Of a stretch of DNA of 64,000 nt, positions 29,098-38,402 are shown piece after piece. How positions within the stretch are numbered: position 1 is the first letter of the stretch; each line of letters starts with the position of its first letter. The DNA is from Acidimicrobiaceae bacterium (GTDB taxonomy: Bacteria > Actinomycetota > Acidimicrobiia > Acidimicrobiales > RAAP-2), in assembly GCA_003133325.1 (NCBI GenBank), contig PKXA01000072.1, positions 18,495-82,494 on the forward strand, given 5' to 3'. The position numbers were made by a program, and so were the translations under genes. A model generated the notes under the pieces. It was given only the letters and a program-made list of their open reading frames with translations, was not told the origin of the DNA and ran no database searches.

Positions 29098-29481
29098 GTG
29101 GGACATGGAAACGCAACAATCGACATCGACGGGTCAGCCGACAAAGTGTGGGCGGTGATCGGTGACTTCGGCGGCATCGGCGACTGGATGCCCGGTGTCG
29201 AATCCTGTCGGGTCGAGGGCGAGGACAGAATCCTGGTCACCATGGGAATGGAGATCACCGAAAGGTTGGTGTCCAAGGACGATGCCGCACGAGTCCTGAC
29301 CTACTCCATCACCAACGGCGCCCCGGTGGAGAGCCACCAGGGCGTCATCACCGTCACCCCGACCGGAGAGACCTCTCATGTGACATGGGACGTCGACGCC
29401 ACCCCCGATGAGATGGCCGAGGTCATGACCTCCATCTACCAGCAGTCCCTGGCGGCACTCAAGACTCACGTCGAAGGCTGA
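29098..29481 (+). CDS. SRPBCC (START-like) family protein
   Basis: 127 aa, Bet v 1-like fold: strand IDIDGSADKVWAVIGDFGGIGDWMP at the start and the long C-terminal helix EMAEVMTSIYQQSLAALKTHV. Such proteins bind hydrophobic ligands in a deep pocket (polyketide cyclase-like). The GTG at 29098 follows GGGGGAAACC. 20 bp upstream of a second SRPBCC gene, so a tandem pair. Ligand unknown. Confidence 0.85.
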   Translation: MGHGNATIDIDGSADKVWAVIGDFGGIGDWMPGVESCRVEGEDRILVTMGMEITERLVSKDDAARVLTYSITNGAPVESHQGVITVTPTGETSHVTWDVDATPDEMAEVMTSIYQQSLAALKTHVEG

Positions 29482-29501
29482 GTCGGGAACCGGTAGGCCC
29501 G

Positions 29502-29990
29502 ATGGCGAACCGACACACCGGCGGGGCATCTGGCGGAAGTCACGACAACGGGGGGCGATGGTCGTTCACTCAGGTATCCCATTCACGGGCTCCAATGGAA
29601 GACGTCTGGTCCCTTGTCGGGGAAGCCGGGCGATGGAAGGAGTGGTCCTTCCTGACCCGCAGTGACCTCGAGCGCCAAGGCATTCCGGCTCCTGATGGGG
29701 TGGGGGCGGTCCGGCGGTTTACCGCCTTCGGCGTCGGCTCACGGGAAGAAGTGCTGGCATGGGAGCCACCCACCCATCTCAGCTACGCCATACTCAGCGG
29801 ATTTCCGGTCCGCGATTATCGAGCCGATGTCGACCTCTCACCCGAGAGTGGAGGTACCACCATCACCTGGTCGGTCAGCTTCACGCCCAAACTGCCCGGG
29901 ACCGGGGCTGCCGTGTGGGTGATACTCCGACTCCTCATCTTCCGGTTCGCCAATGCGGCCGGTCATTTCGCCGATCGCCAACTGACCTGA
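29502..29990 (+). CDS. Second SRPBCC family protein
   Basis: 162 aa with the same fold: SHSRAPMEDVWSLVGEAGRWKEW, EVLAWEPPTHLSYAI, and strands GGTTITWSVSFTPK before the final helix. It has a hydrophilic N-terminal extension of about 20 residues. Probably co-transcribed with the preceding gene, from which it differs strongly in sequence. Function unknown. Confidence 0.83.
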   Translation: MANRHTGGASGGSHDNGGRWSFTQVSHSRAPMEDVWSLVGEAGRWKEWSFLTRSDLERQGIPAPDGVGAVRRFTAFGVGSREEVLAWEPPTHLSYAILSGFPVRDYRADVDLSPESGGTTITWSVSFTPKLPGTGAAVWVILRLLIFRFANAAGHFADRQLT

Positions 29991-30044
29991 ACCACCCTGG
30001 GCCCGACCTTCGAGAGCCCGACCCGACGGGACTCGCAGCCAATC

Positions 30045-31424
30045 TCAGCCGGCCAGCAGGCGGCGGGACCGGTCCTCGACCTGACGGCGGGCCTCACCCA
30101 CGTCAACTGTCAGGCAGCGGCCACCGGTGACGACCTGTCGTCCCGCCACCCACACATCGGTCACCAGGCGGCTCGACGCCGACCACACCACGTGCTCCAC
30201 CACGTGGGCATCCTCATGAATCGGACCGAAGGCCGGGTCCTCCATGTCGACCAGCACCATGTCGGCCTTCGACCCGGCGGCCAGGGTGCCCAGATCCGAG
30301 CGGCCGAGGACTGCCCCACCCCCGCGTGTGGCCAGGTCGAGGGCGGTCGCGGCCGGAATGGCCGCCGCATCACGCTCGTGGATTCGGGCCACCAGGGCGG
30401 CGAAGCGCATCTCTTCCCATAGGTCAAGGTTGTTGTTGGATGCCGGGCCGTCGGTCCCCAGTCCGACCCGAATCCCCTCTGCCAACAAGCGGGAAAGCGG
30501 GGCAACCCCCGAGGCCAGCTTGGCATTGCTCTGCGGGCAGTGAGCAACGGCCACATCGTGGAGGCGGTAGAGGGCGATGTCGGTATCCGATAGCCAAATG
30601 CTGTGGGCGGCGATGACCCGTCCATCGAGGGCGCCGACATCAGCCAATGCCTCCGGCACCGACCGCCCGTGCTCAGCGGCATAGCTCTCCACCTCACCCT
30701 CGGTCTCGGCCACGTGAATATGGAAAATGGCGTCGAGCCCTTGGGCCACCTCGGCAATATCCGCCAGTACCCCAAGGGGAACCGTATAGGCGGCATGAGG
30801 CCCGAATCCGACCTCGATGCGACCGCTCTCGCCGTGGCGGCGGGCATGGAAGTCGGAGACTTCCTCGAGGCGTTCCGCCCACCAGGCATCGCCGGCGGCC
30901 GCCGCGTCCTCGGGCCGGGCCAGGGACAATGCCGCCGGCGTGATGACGACCCGGGAACCGGCGGCCAGCACTGCATCAGCCACGGCGTCCTCATGGAAAT
31001 ACATCTCGCAGCTGGTGGTCACCCCCAGTTGCAAGAGTTCAGCCGAAGCCAGGGTCATGCCCCAGAACACATCATCGGAGGTCAACCGGGCCTCTCGCGG
31101 CCACAGCACTTCGCGGAGCCAGCGGAGCAAGGGCAGGTTCTCACCCGACCCGCGGAAGAGGGTCATCGGCGAGTGGCAGTGGACGTTGACGAAACCGGGG
31201 AGCAGGAGCCCCGAGAGCCGCACCTCCTCGACGTCGCCGGCCGGGGCAGCTCCGTGGGTGGAAGAGGCGTGGGGGACACCGTGGCCACCGTCACGCGGGA
31301 ATCCCACATAGGTGACCGAATCCCCCGAGATCTCCACCTCGCCAGGCCGGAACACGTGGCCGGTGCCATCGCAGGGGAGGACGGCGTCGGCCCGATACCT
31401 GGTCACCTCGGGAGCCCGGTTCAT
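30045..31424 (-). CDS. Amidohydrolase, MTA/SAH (adenosine-type) deaminase family
   Basis: 459-aa TIM-barrel metal hydrolase. Metal ligands are in GFVNVHCHSPM, the His of FHIHVAETEGE, and the catalytic Asp of LGTDGPASNNN; a C-terminal composite domain (GSKADMVLVDM) closes the fold. The pattern matches the 5'-methylthioadenosine/S-adenosylhomocysteine deaminase group (MtaD/TrzN-like), which deaminates adenine-type nucleosides. ATG overlaps the rpiB stop (ATGA). Last gene of a four-gene operon with an aminotransferase, an epimerase and RpiB, so its substrate might be an adenosyl or ribosyl compound made by that operon. Confidence 0.88.
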   Translation of the reverse strand: MNRAPEVTRYRADAVLPCDGTGHVFRPGEVEISGDSVTYVGFPRDGGHGVPHASSTHGAAPAGDVEEVRLSGLLLPGFVNVHCHSPMTLFRGSGENLPLLRWLREVLWPREARLTSDDVFWGMTLASAELLQLGVTTSCEMYFHEDAVADAVLAAGSRVVITPAALSLARPEDAAAAGDAWWAERLEEVSDFHARRHGESGRIEVGFGPHAAYTVPLGVLADIAEVAQGLDAIFHIHVAETEGEVESYAAEHGRSVPEALADVGALDGRVIAAHSIWLSDTDIALYRLHDVAVAHCPQSNAKLASGVAPLSRLLAEGIRVGLGTDGPASNNNLDLWEEMRFAALVARIHERDAAAIPAATALDLATRGGGAVLGRSDLGTLAAGSKADMVLVDMEDPAFGPIHEDAHVVEHVVWSASSRLVTDVWVAGRQVVTGGRCLTVDVGEARRQVEDRSRRLLAG

Positions 31425-31918
31425 GCGGTGGGCGGCCGCGGGGCTCCTTCACCCTCGTGGCCCCCGATACCACGATCCTCTTCGGTTTCGATGACCGCCA
31501 ACTCCTCGACTCGGGCCATGTGGCGACCACCAGCGAATCCCGTTTTGAGAAAGACCTCGATGATGTCGAGTGCCAACTCGGTGGCAACCACCCGGGCACC
31601 GAGCGACAACACATTGGCATCGTTGTGGCGTCGGGCCAGGCGCGAGGTGTACTCATCGTGGCAGAGGGCCGCTCGCGCACCATGGACCTTATTGGCAGCC
31701 ATGGCCTCACCCTGGCCGCTTCCCCCGATGATGATGCCAAGCGCCCCTTCACCTCGCACCACACGGCGGGCGACGTCAGCACAGATAGGCGGATAGTCCA
31801 CCGAGACCTCGGACTCGGTCCCGACGTCGGTCACGTCGTGACCTTCGATCTGCAGGCGTTGGATCACCAAGCCCTTCAGGACAAAACCAGCATGGTCGGA
31901 GCCGATCACAATACGCAT
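31421..31918 (-). CDS. rpiB: Ribose-5-phosphate isomerase B-like (RpiB/LacAB family)
   Basis: 165 aa. N-terminus MRIVIGSDHAGFVLK, the catalytic Cys/anion loop GTESEVSVDYP and GGSGQGEAMAANK, and CHDEYTSRLARRHNDANVLSLGAR are hallmark segments. Interconverts ribose-5-phosphate and ribulose-5-phosphate or related aldoses. The tail after about 145 (GIGGHEGEGAPRPPTA) is longer than in typical RpiB (about 150 aa). It starts one base after the epimerase stop. It could serve the pentose phosphate pathway, but its fusion into this operon hints at a dedicated sugar role. Confidence 0.92.
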   Translation of the reverse strand: MRIVIGSDHAGFVLKGLVIQRLQIEGHDVTDVGTESEVSVDYPPICADVARRVVRGEGALGIIIGGSGQGEAMAANKVHGARAALCHDEYTSRLARRHNDANVLSLGARVVATELALDIIEVFLKTGFAGGRHMARVEELAVIETEEDRGIGGHEGEGAPRPPTA

Positions 31919-32983
31919 CTACGTCCTCCACTCAAAATGGTCCAACCGGTCAGGTCGAATGTACCCGGCGTCGGCGAACCACCGTGCCGCCCGGGCCAGG
32001 GCCTCGCCGGCCGGCCGCGACCCATACCCCAGCTCGCGACGGGCACGAGCGTCGTCGAAGGACATGTGAGTGGTGGACATCCGGGCCGCCTCGAGTGGAA
32101 TCGACGGCTCCCGGCGGAGAAGACGTCCCTCGACCACATCGGAGACCCACGCGGCCCCCAGGGCCAGAGAGTTCGGAAACCGTCGGGTCGGAGCCGGGAG
32201 GCCGGTGGTCTCCGCCAGCGAAGCCAGGATCTGTTGGAGCGAGAGGTTCTCGCCCCCGAGGATGTAGCTCCGGCCGATCGATCCTCGTTCGGCCGCCAAG
32301 AGGTGGCCGTGGGCGACGTCATCCACGTCGACGATATTCAGGGTGGTGTCGACGAAACCAGGAATGCGCCCGTTGAGGAACTCGAGGACAGTTCTGCCCG
32401 TCGGCGTGGGGCCGCGATCACCGGGGCCGACCGGGGTGGTGGGCTGGACGAGTATCACCGGTAGGCCTTCGGCCCCGGCCCGCAGCACCTCATGTTCGGC
32501 TACGTATTTCGACTGCTTGTACAGGCCGAACAGATGATCGATATGGGCGAAGGAGGTCTCGTCCACCGGGGCTCCTGCGGTGGCACCGCGAAGACCGAGC
32601 GTACCCACCGTCGACGTATAGACGACCCGTCCGACCGCCGATTCCCTGGCCGCAGTGAGCACGTTGCGGGTGCCGATCACATTCACGTCGTAAAAGGAGT
32701 GAGGATCGGTTGCCCAAAACCGGTAGAGCGCAGCCAGATGGAAGACGGTCCGGGCCCCGTCGATCGCCTTGGCCACCCCATCGGCGTCACGGAGGTCGAC
32801 AGTGACCCGCTCCACCGCCAGGTCGTCGAGGTTGCGGGTATCCCCGTCCGGCTCCACCAGGGCCACCACCTGTGTGTGTCGGGCCAGCAGCTCCCGGGTC
32901 ACCGCCGCGCCGATGAATCCGGCGGCGCCGGTGACCACCACCCGCTCACCCGGCTCCAAAGCATAGGTATCCGGGTCCATCAC
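31919..32983 (-). CDS. NAD-dependent epimerase/reductase, HpnA/dihydroflavonol-reductase-like
   Basis: 354-aa extended SDR. TGAAGFIGAAVTRELL is the NAD motif; VVYTSTVGTLGLRG and YKQSKYVAE give the Ser/Tyr-Lys catalytic set; VQPTTPVGPGDRGPTPTGR is the substrate loop common to hopanoid-associated HpnA and similar proteins. It begins at GTG 32983 overlapping the aminotransferase stop. HpnA-like identity is by motif style; true substrate unproven. Confidence 0.82.
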   Translation of the reverse strand: MMDPDTYALEPGERVVVTGAAGFIGAAVTRELLARHTQVVALVEPDGDTRNLDDLAVERVTVDLRDADGVAKAIDGARTVFHLAALYRFWATDPHSFYDVNVIGTRNVLTAARESAVGRVVYTSTVGTLGLRGATAGAPVDETSFAHIDHLFGLYKQSKYVAEHEVLRAGAEGLPVILVQPTTPVGPGDRGPTPTGRTVLEFLNGRIPGFVDTTLNIVDVDDVAHGHLLAAERGSIGRSYILGGENLSLQQILASLAETTGLPAPTRRFPNSLALGAAWVSDVVEGRLLRREPSIPLEAARMSTTHMSFDDARARRELGYGSRPAGEALARAARWFADAGYIRPDRLDHFEWRT

Positions 32984-34386
32984 CGGTGGCTCGCCGGCTT
33001 GCGCCGTCGCAGGGTGTTCATGGTCATGGTCTTGCCCACCTCCACCAGTAATCCCGAGCTCCGTTCGGCGTCGCTCAGGACATCGTCGAGTGCGGCCACG
33101 AACAGTTCGATCTCTGCCTCTCCGATGATGAGGGGTGGGAGCAGCTTGATGATGTTCACGTTGTCCGCCGCCACCTGGGTGAGGATGCGGTGCCGGTGAA
33201 ACAGGGGGACCACGATCAACTGTGAGAACAGGCCCTTTCGGGCCAGTTCCATCATGCGGAACCGGGTGCGGGGGCCTCGCCTGCTGGGGGCAACGAACTC
33301 CAACCCGATCATCAGGCCCTTGCCTCGCACCTCGTGGAGCACCTCGTACTTCTCGACCAAGGGTGCCAGCGCCTCCACGAAGCGATCACCGTTGAGACGG
33401 GTGCGTTCCACGATGTCCTCGTCATCGATGACACCCAGCGTGGCCAACCCGGCCACCATGGCCAGCTGGTTCCTCGAGAATGTCGATGAATGCACCACCG
33501 CCCGGTCCATCGAGTCGTAGACGGCATCGAAGGTCTTGGCTGAGGTGAGCACCGCACCCACCGGGATATATCCGCCCGACAACGCTTTGGAGATGGTGAT
33601 GATGTCGGGCTGCAGATCCCAATGCTCATGACAGAAGAACCGGCCCGTACGACCCAGCCCGGTCTGGACCTCGTCGATAGCAAGCAAGGCACCGTGCTTG
33701 CGGCACAGGGCCTGCACTTCGGGCCAGTACCCGTCGGGAGCCATGTAGACACCCTTTCCCTGAATCGGCTCCACTACAAACGCGGCAACGTCTCCTCGCT
33801 CCAACTCACGGGCCAAGGCATCGAGGTCTCCGAATGGGATCCGGTCACACTTGGGTAGGAGTGGCTCGAACCCATTCCGGAATTCACTGCCCCCATTGAG
33901 CGAGAGCGCACCGTTGGTGAGCCCATGAAAGGCATGGTCGCAGTAGAGGATCCGGCCTCGACCGGTCGCACACCTGGCGAACTTGATGGCGGTCTCGGTC
34001 GCTTCGGCACCCGAGTTGCAAAAGGTCACCCGCTCGATCCCGGGGTGGGCCCTGCCCACCAGGGCCTCGGCCAGCAATCCCGGCAGGACAGCGCAGTCGA
34101 GTTGCACCAGATTTGGGAGATCTGCATCCAGCGCCTGATGGAGGGCGTCCTTGATGACCGGGTGGCTCCGGCCCAGTGCGTAGACGCCGAATCCCGACAG
34201 GAAATCGAGATAACGGTCGCCCTTGTCGTCGATGAGATACGACCCCTCCCCCCGCACATAATGACGATCGAAGCCAATGGTGCGGAGGACCTTGACGAGT
34301 TGCGGGTTCAGAAACCGGGAATGCAGGTCGAAGCTGTCACCTCGATAACCCCCCAGCACCGCGTTCAGATCGAACGCCATCATCAC
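32980..34386 (-). CDS. Class III aminotransferase, HpnO/acetylornithine-type
   Basis: 468-aa PLP-dependent transaminase. FCNSGAEATETAIKFAR (cofactor phosphate site), AIDEVQTGLGRTGRFF (Asp binding the pyridine N) and the PLP lysine in TISKALSGGYIPVGA are intact. The N-terminal part DFLSGFGVYALGRSHPV plus NLVQLDCAVLPGLLAEAL is reminiscent of HpnO, which puts the amino group on the C35 tail of hopanoids, though putrescine and ornithine aminotransferases share much of it. First gene of the four-gene operon; an ATG cluster (MMMAF) follows a CACTCC-type AGGAGTG site. Confidence 0.85.
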   Translation of the reverse strand: MMMAFDLNAVLGGYRGDSFDLHSRFLNPQLVKVLRTIGFDRHYVRGEGSYLIDDKGDRYLDFLSGFGVYALGRSHPVIKDALHQALDADLPNLVQLDCAVLPGLLAEALVGRAHPGIERVTFCNSGAEATETAIKFARCATGRGRILYCDHAFHGLTNGALSLNGGSEFRNGFEPLLPKCDRIPFGDLDALARELERGDVAAFVVEPIQGKGVYMAPDGYWPEVQALCRKHGALLAIDEVQTGLGRTGRFFCHEHWDLQPDIITISKALSGGYIPVGAVLTSAKTFDAVYDSMDRAVVHSSTFSRNQLAMVAGLATLGVIDDEDIVERTRLNGDRFVEALAPLVEKYEVLHEVRGKGLMIGLEFVAPSRRGPRTRFRMMELARKGLFSQLIVVPLFHRHRILTQVAADNVNIIKLLPPLIIGEAEIELFVAALDDVLSDAERSSGLLVEVGKTMTMNTLRRRKPASHR

Positions 34387-34482
34387 ACTCCTATTCTGCG
34401 GCTCACGCTCCGGTCCGGGACGTGGGGGGGCGCGGCAATGGACACGAGGGTCCGATCGATGGACGCCATGGCCACCGCGAAG

Positions 34483-34506
34483 GTCATGGCGTCATGGCGT
34501 CATGGC
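34483..34506. repeat. Three tandem copies of GTCATGGC
   Basis: Perfect 8-bp unit three times (34483-34490, 34491-34498, 34499-34506) in the noncoding gap upstream of the aminotransferase operon and downstream of the esterase. The surroundings are rich in GCCATGG-like words. Slippage-prone; no role seen. Confidence 0.8.
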
Positions 34507-34642
34507 GGCCGGAACCAGATTCTTCCGCCTCTGGCCTCTGGCCATCGATGCCTCCTTTTTGGCGTCCTTGGGGTGTGCCGCCCAGAGGGGCCACACTAAC
34601 GCCGGCCAACCTGTCGACTCGGAAACCGCTTCCCGGGCGAAT

Positions 34643-36301
34643 TCATCTCGTCGTCTTGGCGACGGAGAAACCCGACGTGGCCCAGAACCGGCAACGCGAC
34701 GCCAACATGTTCGTCTTCACCGAAATCGGAGTATTCAACGACACGTACTGCCCACCCAGCTTCGACAACTCCGGCCATACCAGTCCCCCTCCGGCCGGAT
34801 TGCCGGTAGCGGCGAAGCGGGCCCAGGCGCCACTGATGGTTGTGGCCAGCTTCTGTTGCGCCGGAGTGAAGGCGATTCCCCCACTCGATTCGACCGGCCC
34901 GTCAAAGACGTAGGGAAGCTCACTGGAGTGGAACGCACCGAGGTCGATCCCCGGCGCTGGCAACACAAACGGGTTGGGGGTCTGGTCGTACTCGTACTCG
35001 TAGACCGGGACGTACTTCGAGAGCACCCCGGCACTCGCCACTGCCGGGCAGGCCAGCACGGCATCGCCGATGGCCTGGCCGAATGCCGCACCGGCATCCG
35101 GGTAGGCGGAGAGTGGATACTCCTGTTGCACCTTCGCCCCCACCGTGGAACCGAAGTAGGTATCGACCGCAGGGACCCACTGGGCATCGGTGAGGTTGTT
35201 GCCCATCAGGTTGTAGTGGAGGTCGACAAACAGTCGGCCTTCATCCCGATTGGCCCCGACAATCATCGGGACATGGTGGAAGTGGCCACTGCTCAAGGCG
35301 GCACCCGGATCGATGGGCAGGGTAACCCCGTCGCTGACCGGGTCCCAGGTGGCACCAGAACCGAAGAGAAATGACGGATCCGGCGGCATGGCCAAGGCGA
35401 CCTGTCGAGCCGGTTTCGACCGCATGCAGTCCAACAGGTCCGGGCCAGAGGTGCACCCCAACTTCGATGCCAGCGCGGCTCCCTGGGTTTCCGCCGCATT
35501 GAGGGCCATGGTGGGAAGTGTGCAAGGGCCACTTTCGGTGATCCCTTTTTGGAACAGGCCCGCCGACCTCGGCGAAAGGAGCTGCGCGCAGACACTGATG
35601 CCGCCGGCCGACTCCCCAAAGATGGTCACGTTGTGCGGATCGCCGCCGAACCCGGCGATATTGGCCTGTACCCATCGCAGCGCCGCCTGCTGGTCGAGCA
35701 ACCCGAGGTCACCGGTGGAATGGTGGGGGTCCTGCTGGGCCAGTGCCGGCAATGCCAAGAACCCGAGAGGCCCGAGCCGGTAGTTGAAGCTGACGGTGAC
35801 CGTGTTGTCATTGGCGGCAAAGTTCGCCGGGCTGTCGTCAGTGGAACTGCCCACGGTGAAACCTCCGCCGTAGATCCACACCATCACCGGACGAGGTGTT
35901 GCCGGTACCGCCTTGGGGGCGAACACGTTGAGATAGAGGCAGTCCTCGTTGCCGGTCAGGACATCGACCACCGGGGTGATCTGCGGACACTCGGCGCTGG
36001 CCTTGTCGGCGTCGAGAGTCGACGACCATGGCGTTGGCGGCTGCGGGGCTTGCCATCGGAGTACGCCCACCGGCGGCTGGGCGAAGGGGATGCCCAGGAA
36101 CTGCCGAGTTGTCGCCGTGCTCACCCCGCTGACCAAACCATCGGCCGTCTTGACGAGCAACGGCTGAGACCACCTGTTGGGCTTCGTGCCCGATGTCCCC
36201 GGCGCCCCTGACGTGCCCGAAGACTCTGAGGACCCACACCCCCCCAGCCAGAGAACACTGCAGATCACAACCACGCAAGCGATCCCCCGGCGCATTTCCA
36301 A
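34643..36301 (-). CDS. Type B carboxylesterase lipoprotein
   Basis: 552-aa alpha/beta hydrolase. A lipobox signal (VLWLGGCGSS, about 16-25) puts it on the outer face of the membrane. The oxyanion segment MVWIYGGGFTVGS, the EDCLYLNVF signature, the nucleophile GESAGG and the acid loop NRDEGRLF are visible, with a final His region toward FHSSELPYVF. Hydrolyses carboxylic esters; natural substrate unknown. ATG at 36301 (MEMRRG). Monocistronic, downstream of a hairpin ending the ADH gene. Confidence 0.92.
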   Translation of the reverse strand: MEMRRGIACVVVICSVLWLGGCGSSESSGTSGAPGTSGTKPNRWSQPLLVKTADGLVSGVSTATTRQFLGIPFAQPPVGVLRWQAPQPPTPWSSTLDADKASAECPQITPVVDVLTGNEDCLYLNVFAPKAVPATPRPVMVWIYGGGFTVGSSTDDSPANFAANDNTVTVSFNYRLGPLGFLALPALAQQDPHHSTGDLGLLDQQAALRWVQANIAGFGGDPHNVTIFGESAGGISVCAQLLSPRSAGLFQKGITESGPCTLPTMALNAAETQGAALASKLGCTSGPDLLDCMRSKPARQVALAMPPDPSFLFGSGATWDPVSDGVTLPIDPGAALSSGHFHHVPMIVGANRDEGRLFVDLHYNLMGNNLTDAQWVPAVDTYFGSTVGAKVQQEYPLSAYPDAGAAFGQAIGDAVLACPAVASAGVLSKYVPVYEYEYDQTPNPFVLPAPGIDLGAFHSSELPYVFDGPVESSGGIAFTPAQQKLATTISGAWARFAATGNPAGGGLVWPELSKLGGQYVSLNTPISVKTNMLASRCRFWATSGFSVAKTTR

Positions 36302-36368
36302 GAGGGTAGCGCCGCCAGTCCCCTGCTGTCCTCAACCGATGGCCCCTCAGTCCGCCCTCGGGCGCGGC

Positions 36369-36399
36369 ACCGCCCGGATGCCATACGCACCCGGGCGGT
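36369..36399 (-). terminator. Hairpin downstream of the NDMA-type ADH gene
   Basis: ACCGCCCGGATGC and GCACCCGGGCGGT form a 13-bp stem (one G-T pair) with loop CATAC. It lies 58 bp past the ADH stop on the minus strand. No T-run follows. Confidence 0.6.
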
Positions 36400-36456
36400 C
36401 GCATTGAATTCGATGGGCGTCGGACCGATCTGGATCAGATCCCGCCCAGCCTTGTC

Positions 36457-37608
36457 TCAGATATCGAACTTCACCACGCCGCGGACATTGACTCCGGCCG
36501 CCAGGTCGTCATAGCCGTTCTGTACCTGATCGAGCGTGTATTCCTGGGTGATCAACTTGTCCACCTCGAGCAGGCCGGCCTGGTACAGACGGAGAAGATT
36601 CGGGATCTGCACCCGCGGGCTGCACGAGCCGAAGACCGTTCCGAGCAGGGCCTGATTGAACATTGCCAGGTTGAACAGATTGAGCGTTACCTCTTCCTGG
36701 GTGATCGGAGCGATGGCCGTCGCCACCACCCGGCCGTCCTTGCTGGCTAACTGCACGGCGGGCCCGACCAGATCACCGGTGAGGACCCCGGGGGTGAGAA
36801 TGACCACGTCGGCCATGCGTCCCTCGGTGAGCTCGGGGAGCATCATGGCGGCTTCGAGGATGGAAGCCGCGCCATGGGTCGCGCCGATCTGCTTGGCCTT
36901 CTCCACCTTGAAGGGCAGCGGGTCGACGGCGACGATGTAACGCGCCCCGCCGATCTTCGCCCCTTGGAGCGCGCCGGAGCCGACACCGCCACAGCCGATG
37001 ACGACCACCGTCTCTCCCGGCTTCACGGCAGCACGGTCGACGACCGAGCCGAATCCGGTGGCCAGTCCGCAGCTGATCAGGGCGGCGGCCTTCATCGACA
37101 CCCCCGGATCGATCTTGACCAGCGAGTTCTCGTTGGCCAGCAGCGAATCGGTGAACGTCCCCAGCTGGGTCATCCGGTTCAGCTTCTGACCATCGAGGTG
37201 GTGACGCCACTGGCCGTCGCTCATCATCGGACCGGCCAGAATCGTCATCCCCAGATCGCAGAGGTACTGGCGGCCCGACGCGCACCAGTGGCAACGCCCG
37301 CACGAGGGGATGAATGACATGGCCACGTGGTCGCCCTCGGCCAACGTCTCGACGCCAGGCCCGACCTCGGAGACGATGCCCGCACCCTCGTGGCCGCCGA
37401 CGATCGGGTAGAGGGAGTCGACCCCGAACACCGAGATTATCTCCGGCGGAGGCGCCATGTCGCCGGTGCGCAGGTGCTCATCGGAGTGACACATACCCGC
37501 ATACGCCATCTGGACCCGCACCTCGTGCGGACCAGGGGCGTCGACTTCGATCTCTTCGACTTTCCAAGGTTCGTGGAGCCCTGTACAGACTGCTGCGCGG
37601 GTCTTCAT
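36457..37608 (-). CDS. NDMA-type (mycofactocin-linked) zinc alcohol dehydrogenase
   Basis: 383-aa zinc-dependent medium-chain dehydrogenase. Catalytic zinc residues lie in GMCHSDEH and GGHEGAG; the structural zinc loop is CGRCHWCASGRQYLC; the NAD motif is VIGCGGVGSG. The start MKTRAAVCTGLHEPWKVEEI and overall length match the NDMA-dependent alcohol dehydrogenase group, in which NAD is bound tightly and regeneration needs mycofactocin (or the artificial acceptor NDMA). Placement beside mftR supports this. It probably oxidises alcohols and passes electrons to the cofactor made by the adjacent operon. Confidence 0.9.
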   Translation of the reverse strand: MKTRAAVCTGLHEPWKVEEIEVDAPGPHEVRVQMAYAGMCHSDEHLRTGDMAPPPEIISVFGVDSLYPIVGGHEGAGIVSEVGPGVETLAEGDHVAMSFIPSCGRCHWCASGRQYLCDLGMTILAGPMMSDGQWRHHLDGQKLNRMTQLGTFTDSLLANENSLVKIDPGVSMKAAALISCGLATGFGSVVDRAAVKPGETVVVIGCGGVGSGALQGAKIGGARYIVAVDPLPFKVEKAKQIGATHGAASILEAAMMLPELTEGRMADVVILTPGVLTGDLVGPAVQLASKDGRVVATAIAPITQEEVTLNLFNLAMFNQALLGTVFGSCSPRVQIPNLLRLYQAGLLEVDKLITQEYTLDQVQNGYDDLAAGVNVRGVVKFDI

Positions 37609-37688
37609 GTGAGTGGTCCTCCCCTTTTTGCGGCTCTGACGTCGTCAGTTCGCCGCCAGTTTCGCGCCAACCCAGCCCTCGCGTCGAG

Positions 37689-38402
37689 TCAGGCCCGGGA
37701 TGACGATGACTGTGGGCCACCGGCGACCCACAGTTCGAGCCGGTTCTCGTCGAAACCGGTAGCCAACAGCCGGAACGCCCGGTCAACCTCGCCGGTCAGG
37801 TCATCGCTGTCGTGGCGGGCCCAACAGGCAAAGGCCGCCATCGCCGCACCCAGGGCGGCCCGAGCCGCCGTCTGTGGCCCGAGGCCCTCCGGAGATCCTC
37901 CGACCCGGCGAGCCACGAAGTCGGCCACCACGTCGCACCACTCGGCGTACCTCACCGCGGAGTGCGCCACCAGGGCCGGGACCGTGCTGATGAGGCCCAT
38001 CCGGATCCGCAACTCATCGAGCTCCCCGGCCCCGAATCGATTGGTCGCCACCACCGCCCTCCGCAGCACGTCCATCATCGGCTCGTCGCGGGGAGCACCC
38101 ATCAGCTGGTCCCGGAGCCGAACCATTTCGGCGTCGAACTCCCCCCACACCACGTCGCGTTTGGAGTCGTAGTAGCGGAAGAACGTGCGCCGGCTGATCC
38201 CCACGGCCGAGGCGATCTCGTCGACGGTGGTGGCTTCGAACCCGCGGTGGTCGAAGAGGTCGAGGGCTTGGCGGGCGATGTGCTCTCGGGTGGTGCTGGG
38301 CCGGCGGCCGCGGGCCACATCGGCGGAAGGGCGGGCCGCGGGCGGCCCGACCCCCTCGGTCCCGCCCGTGTCCACATCGGCCATAGGCTTCCATTCTGGC
38401 AT
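37689..38402 (-). CDS. mftR: Mycofactocin-system TetR-family regulator
   Basis: 237-aa TetR repressor. The DNA-binding domain reads TTREHIARQALDLFDHRGFE then IASAVGISRRTFFRYYDSKR, which is the form seen in mycofactocin regulators; the C-terminal ligand domain follows. Divergent from mftA with only 66 bp between starts, so it likely represses both directions from that gap. Ligand expected to be an acyl-CoA (as reported for mycobacterial MftR), which is inference here. ATG at 38402; ATG at 38384 is also possible. Confidence 0.88.
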   Translation of the reverse strand: MPEWKPMADVDTGGTEGVGPPAARPSADVARGRRPSTTREHIARQALDLFDHRGFEATTVDEIASAVGISRRTFFRYYDSKRDVVWGEFDAEMVRLRDQLMGAPRDEPMMDVLRRAVVATNRFGAGELDELRIRMGLISTVPALVAHSAVRYAEWCDVVADFVARRVGGSPEGLGPQTAARAALGAAMAAFACWARHDSDDLTGEVDRAFRLLATGFDENRLELWVAGGPQSSSSRA

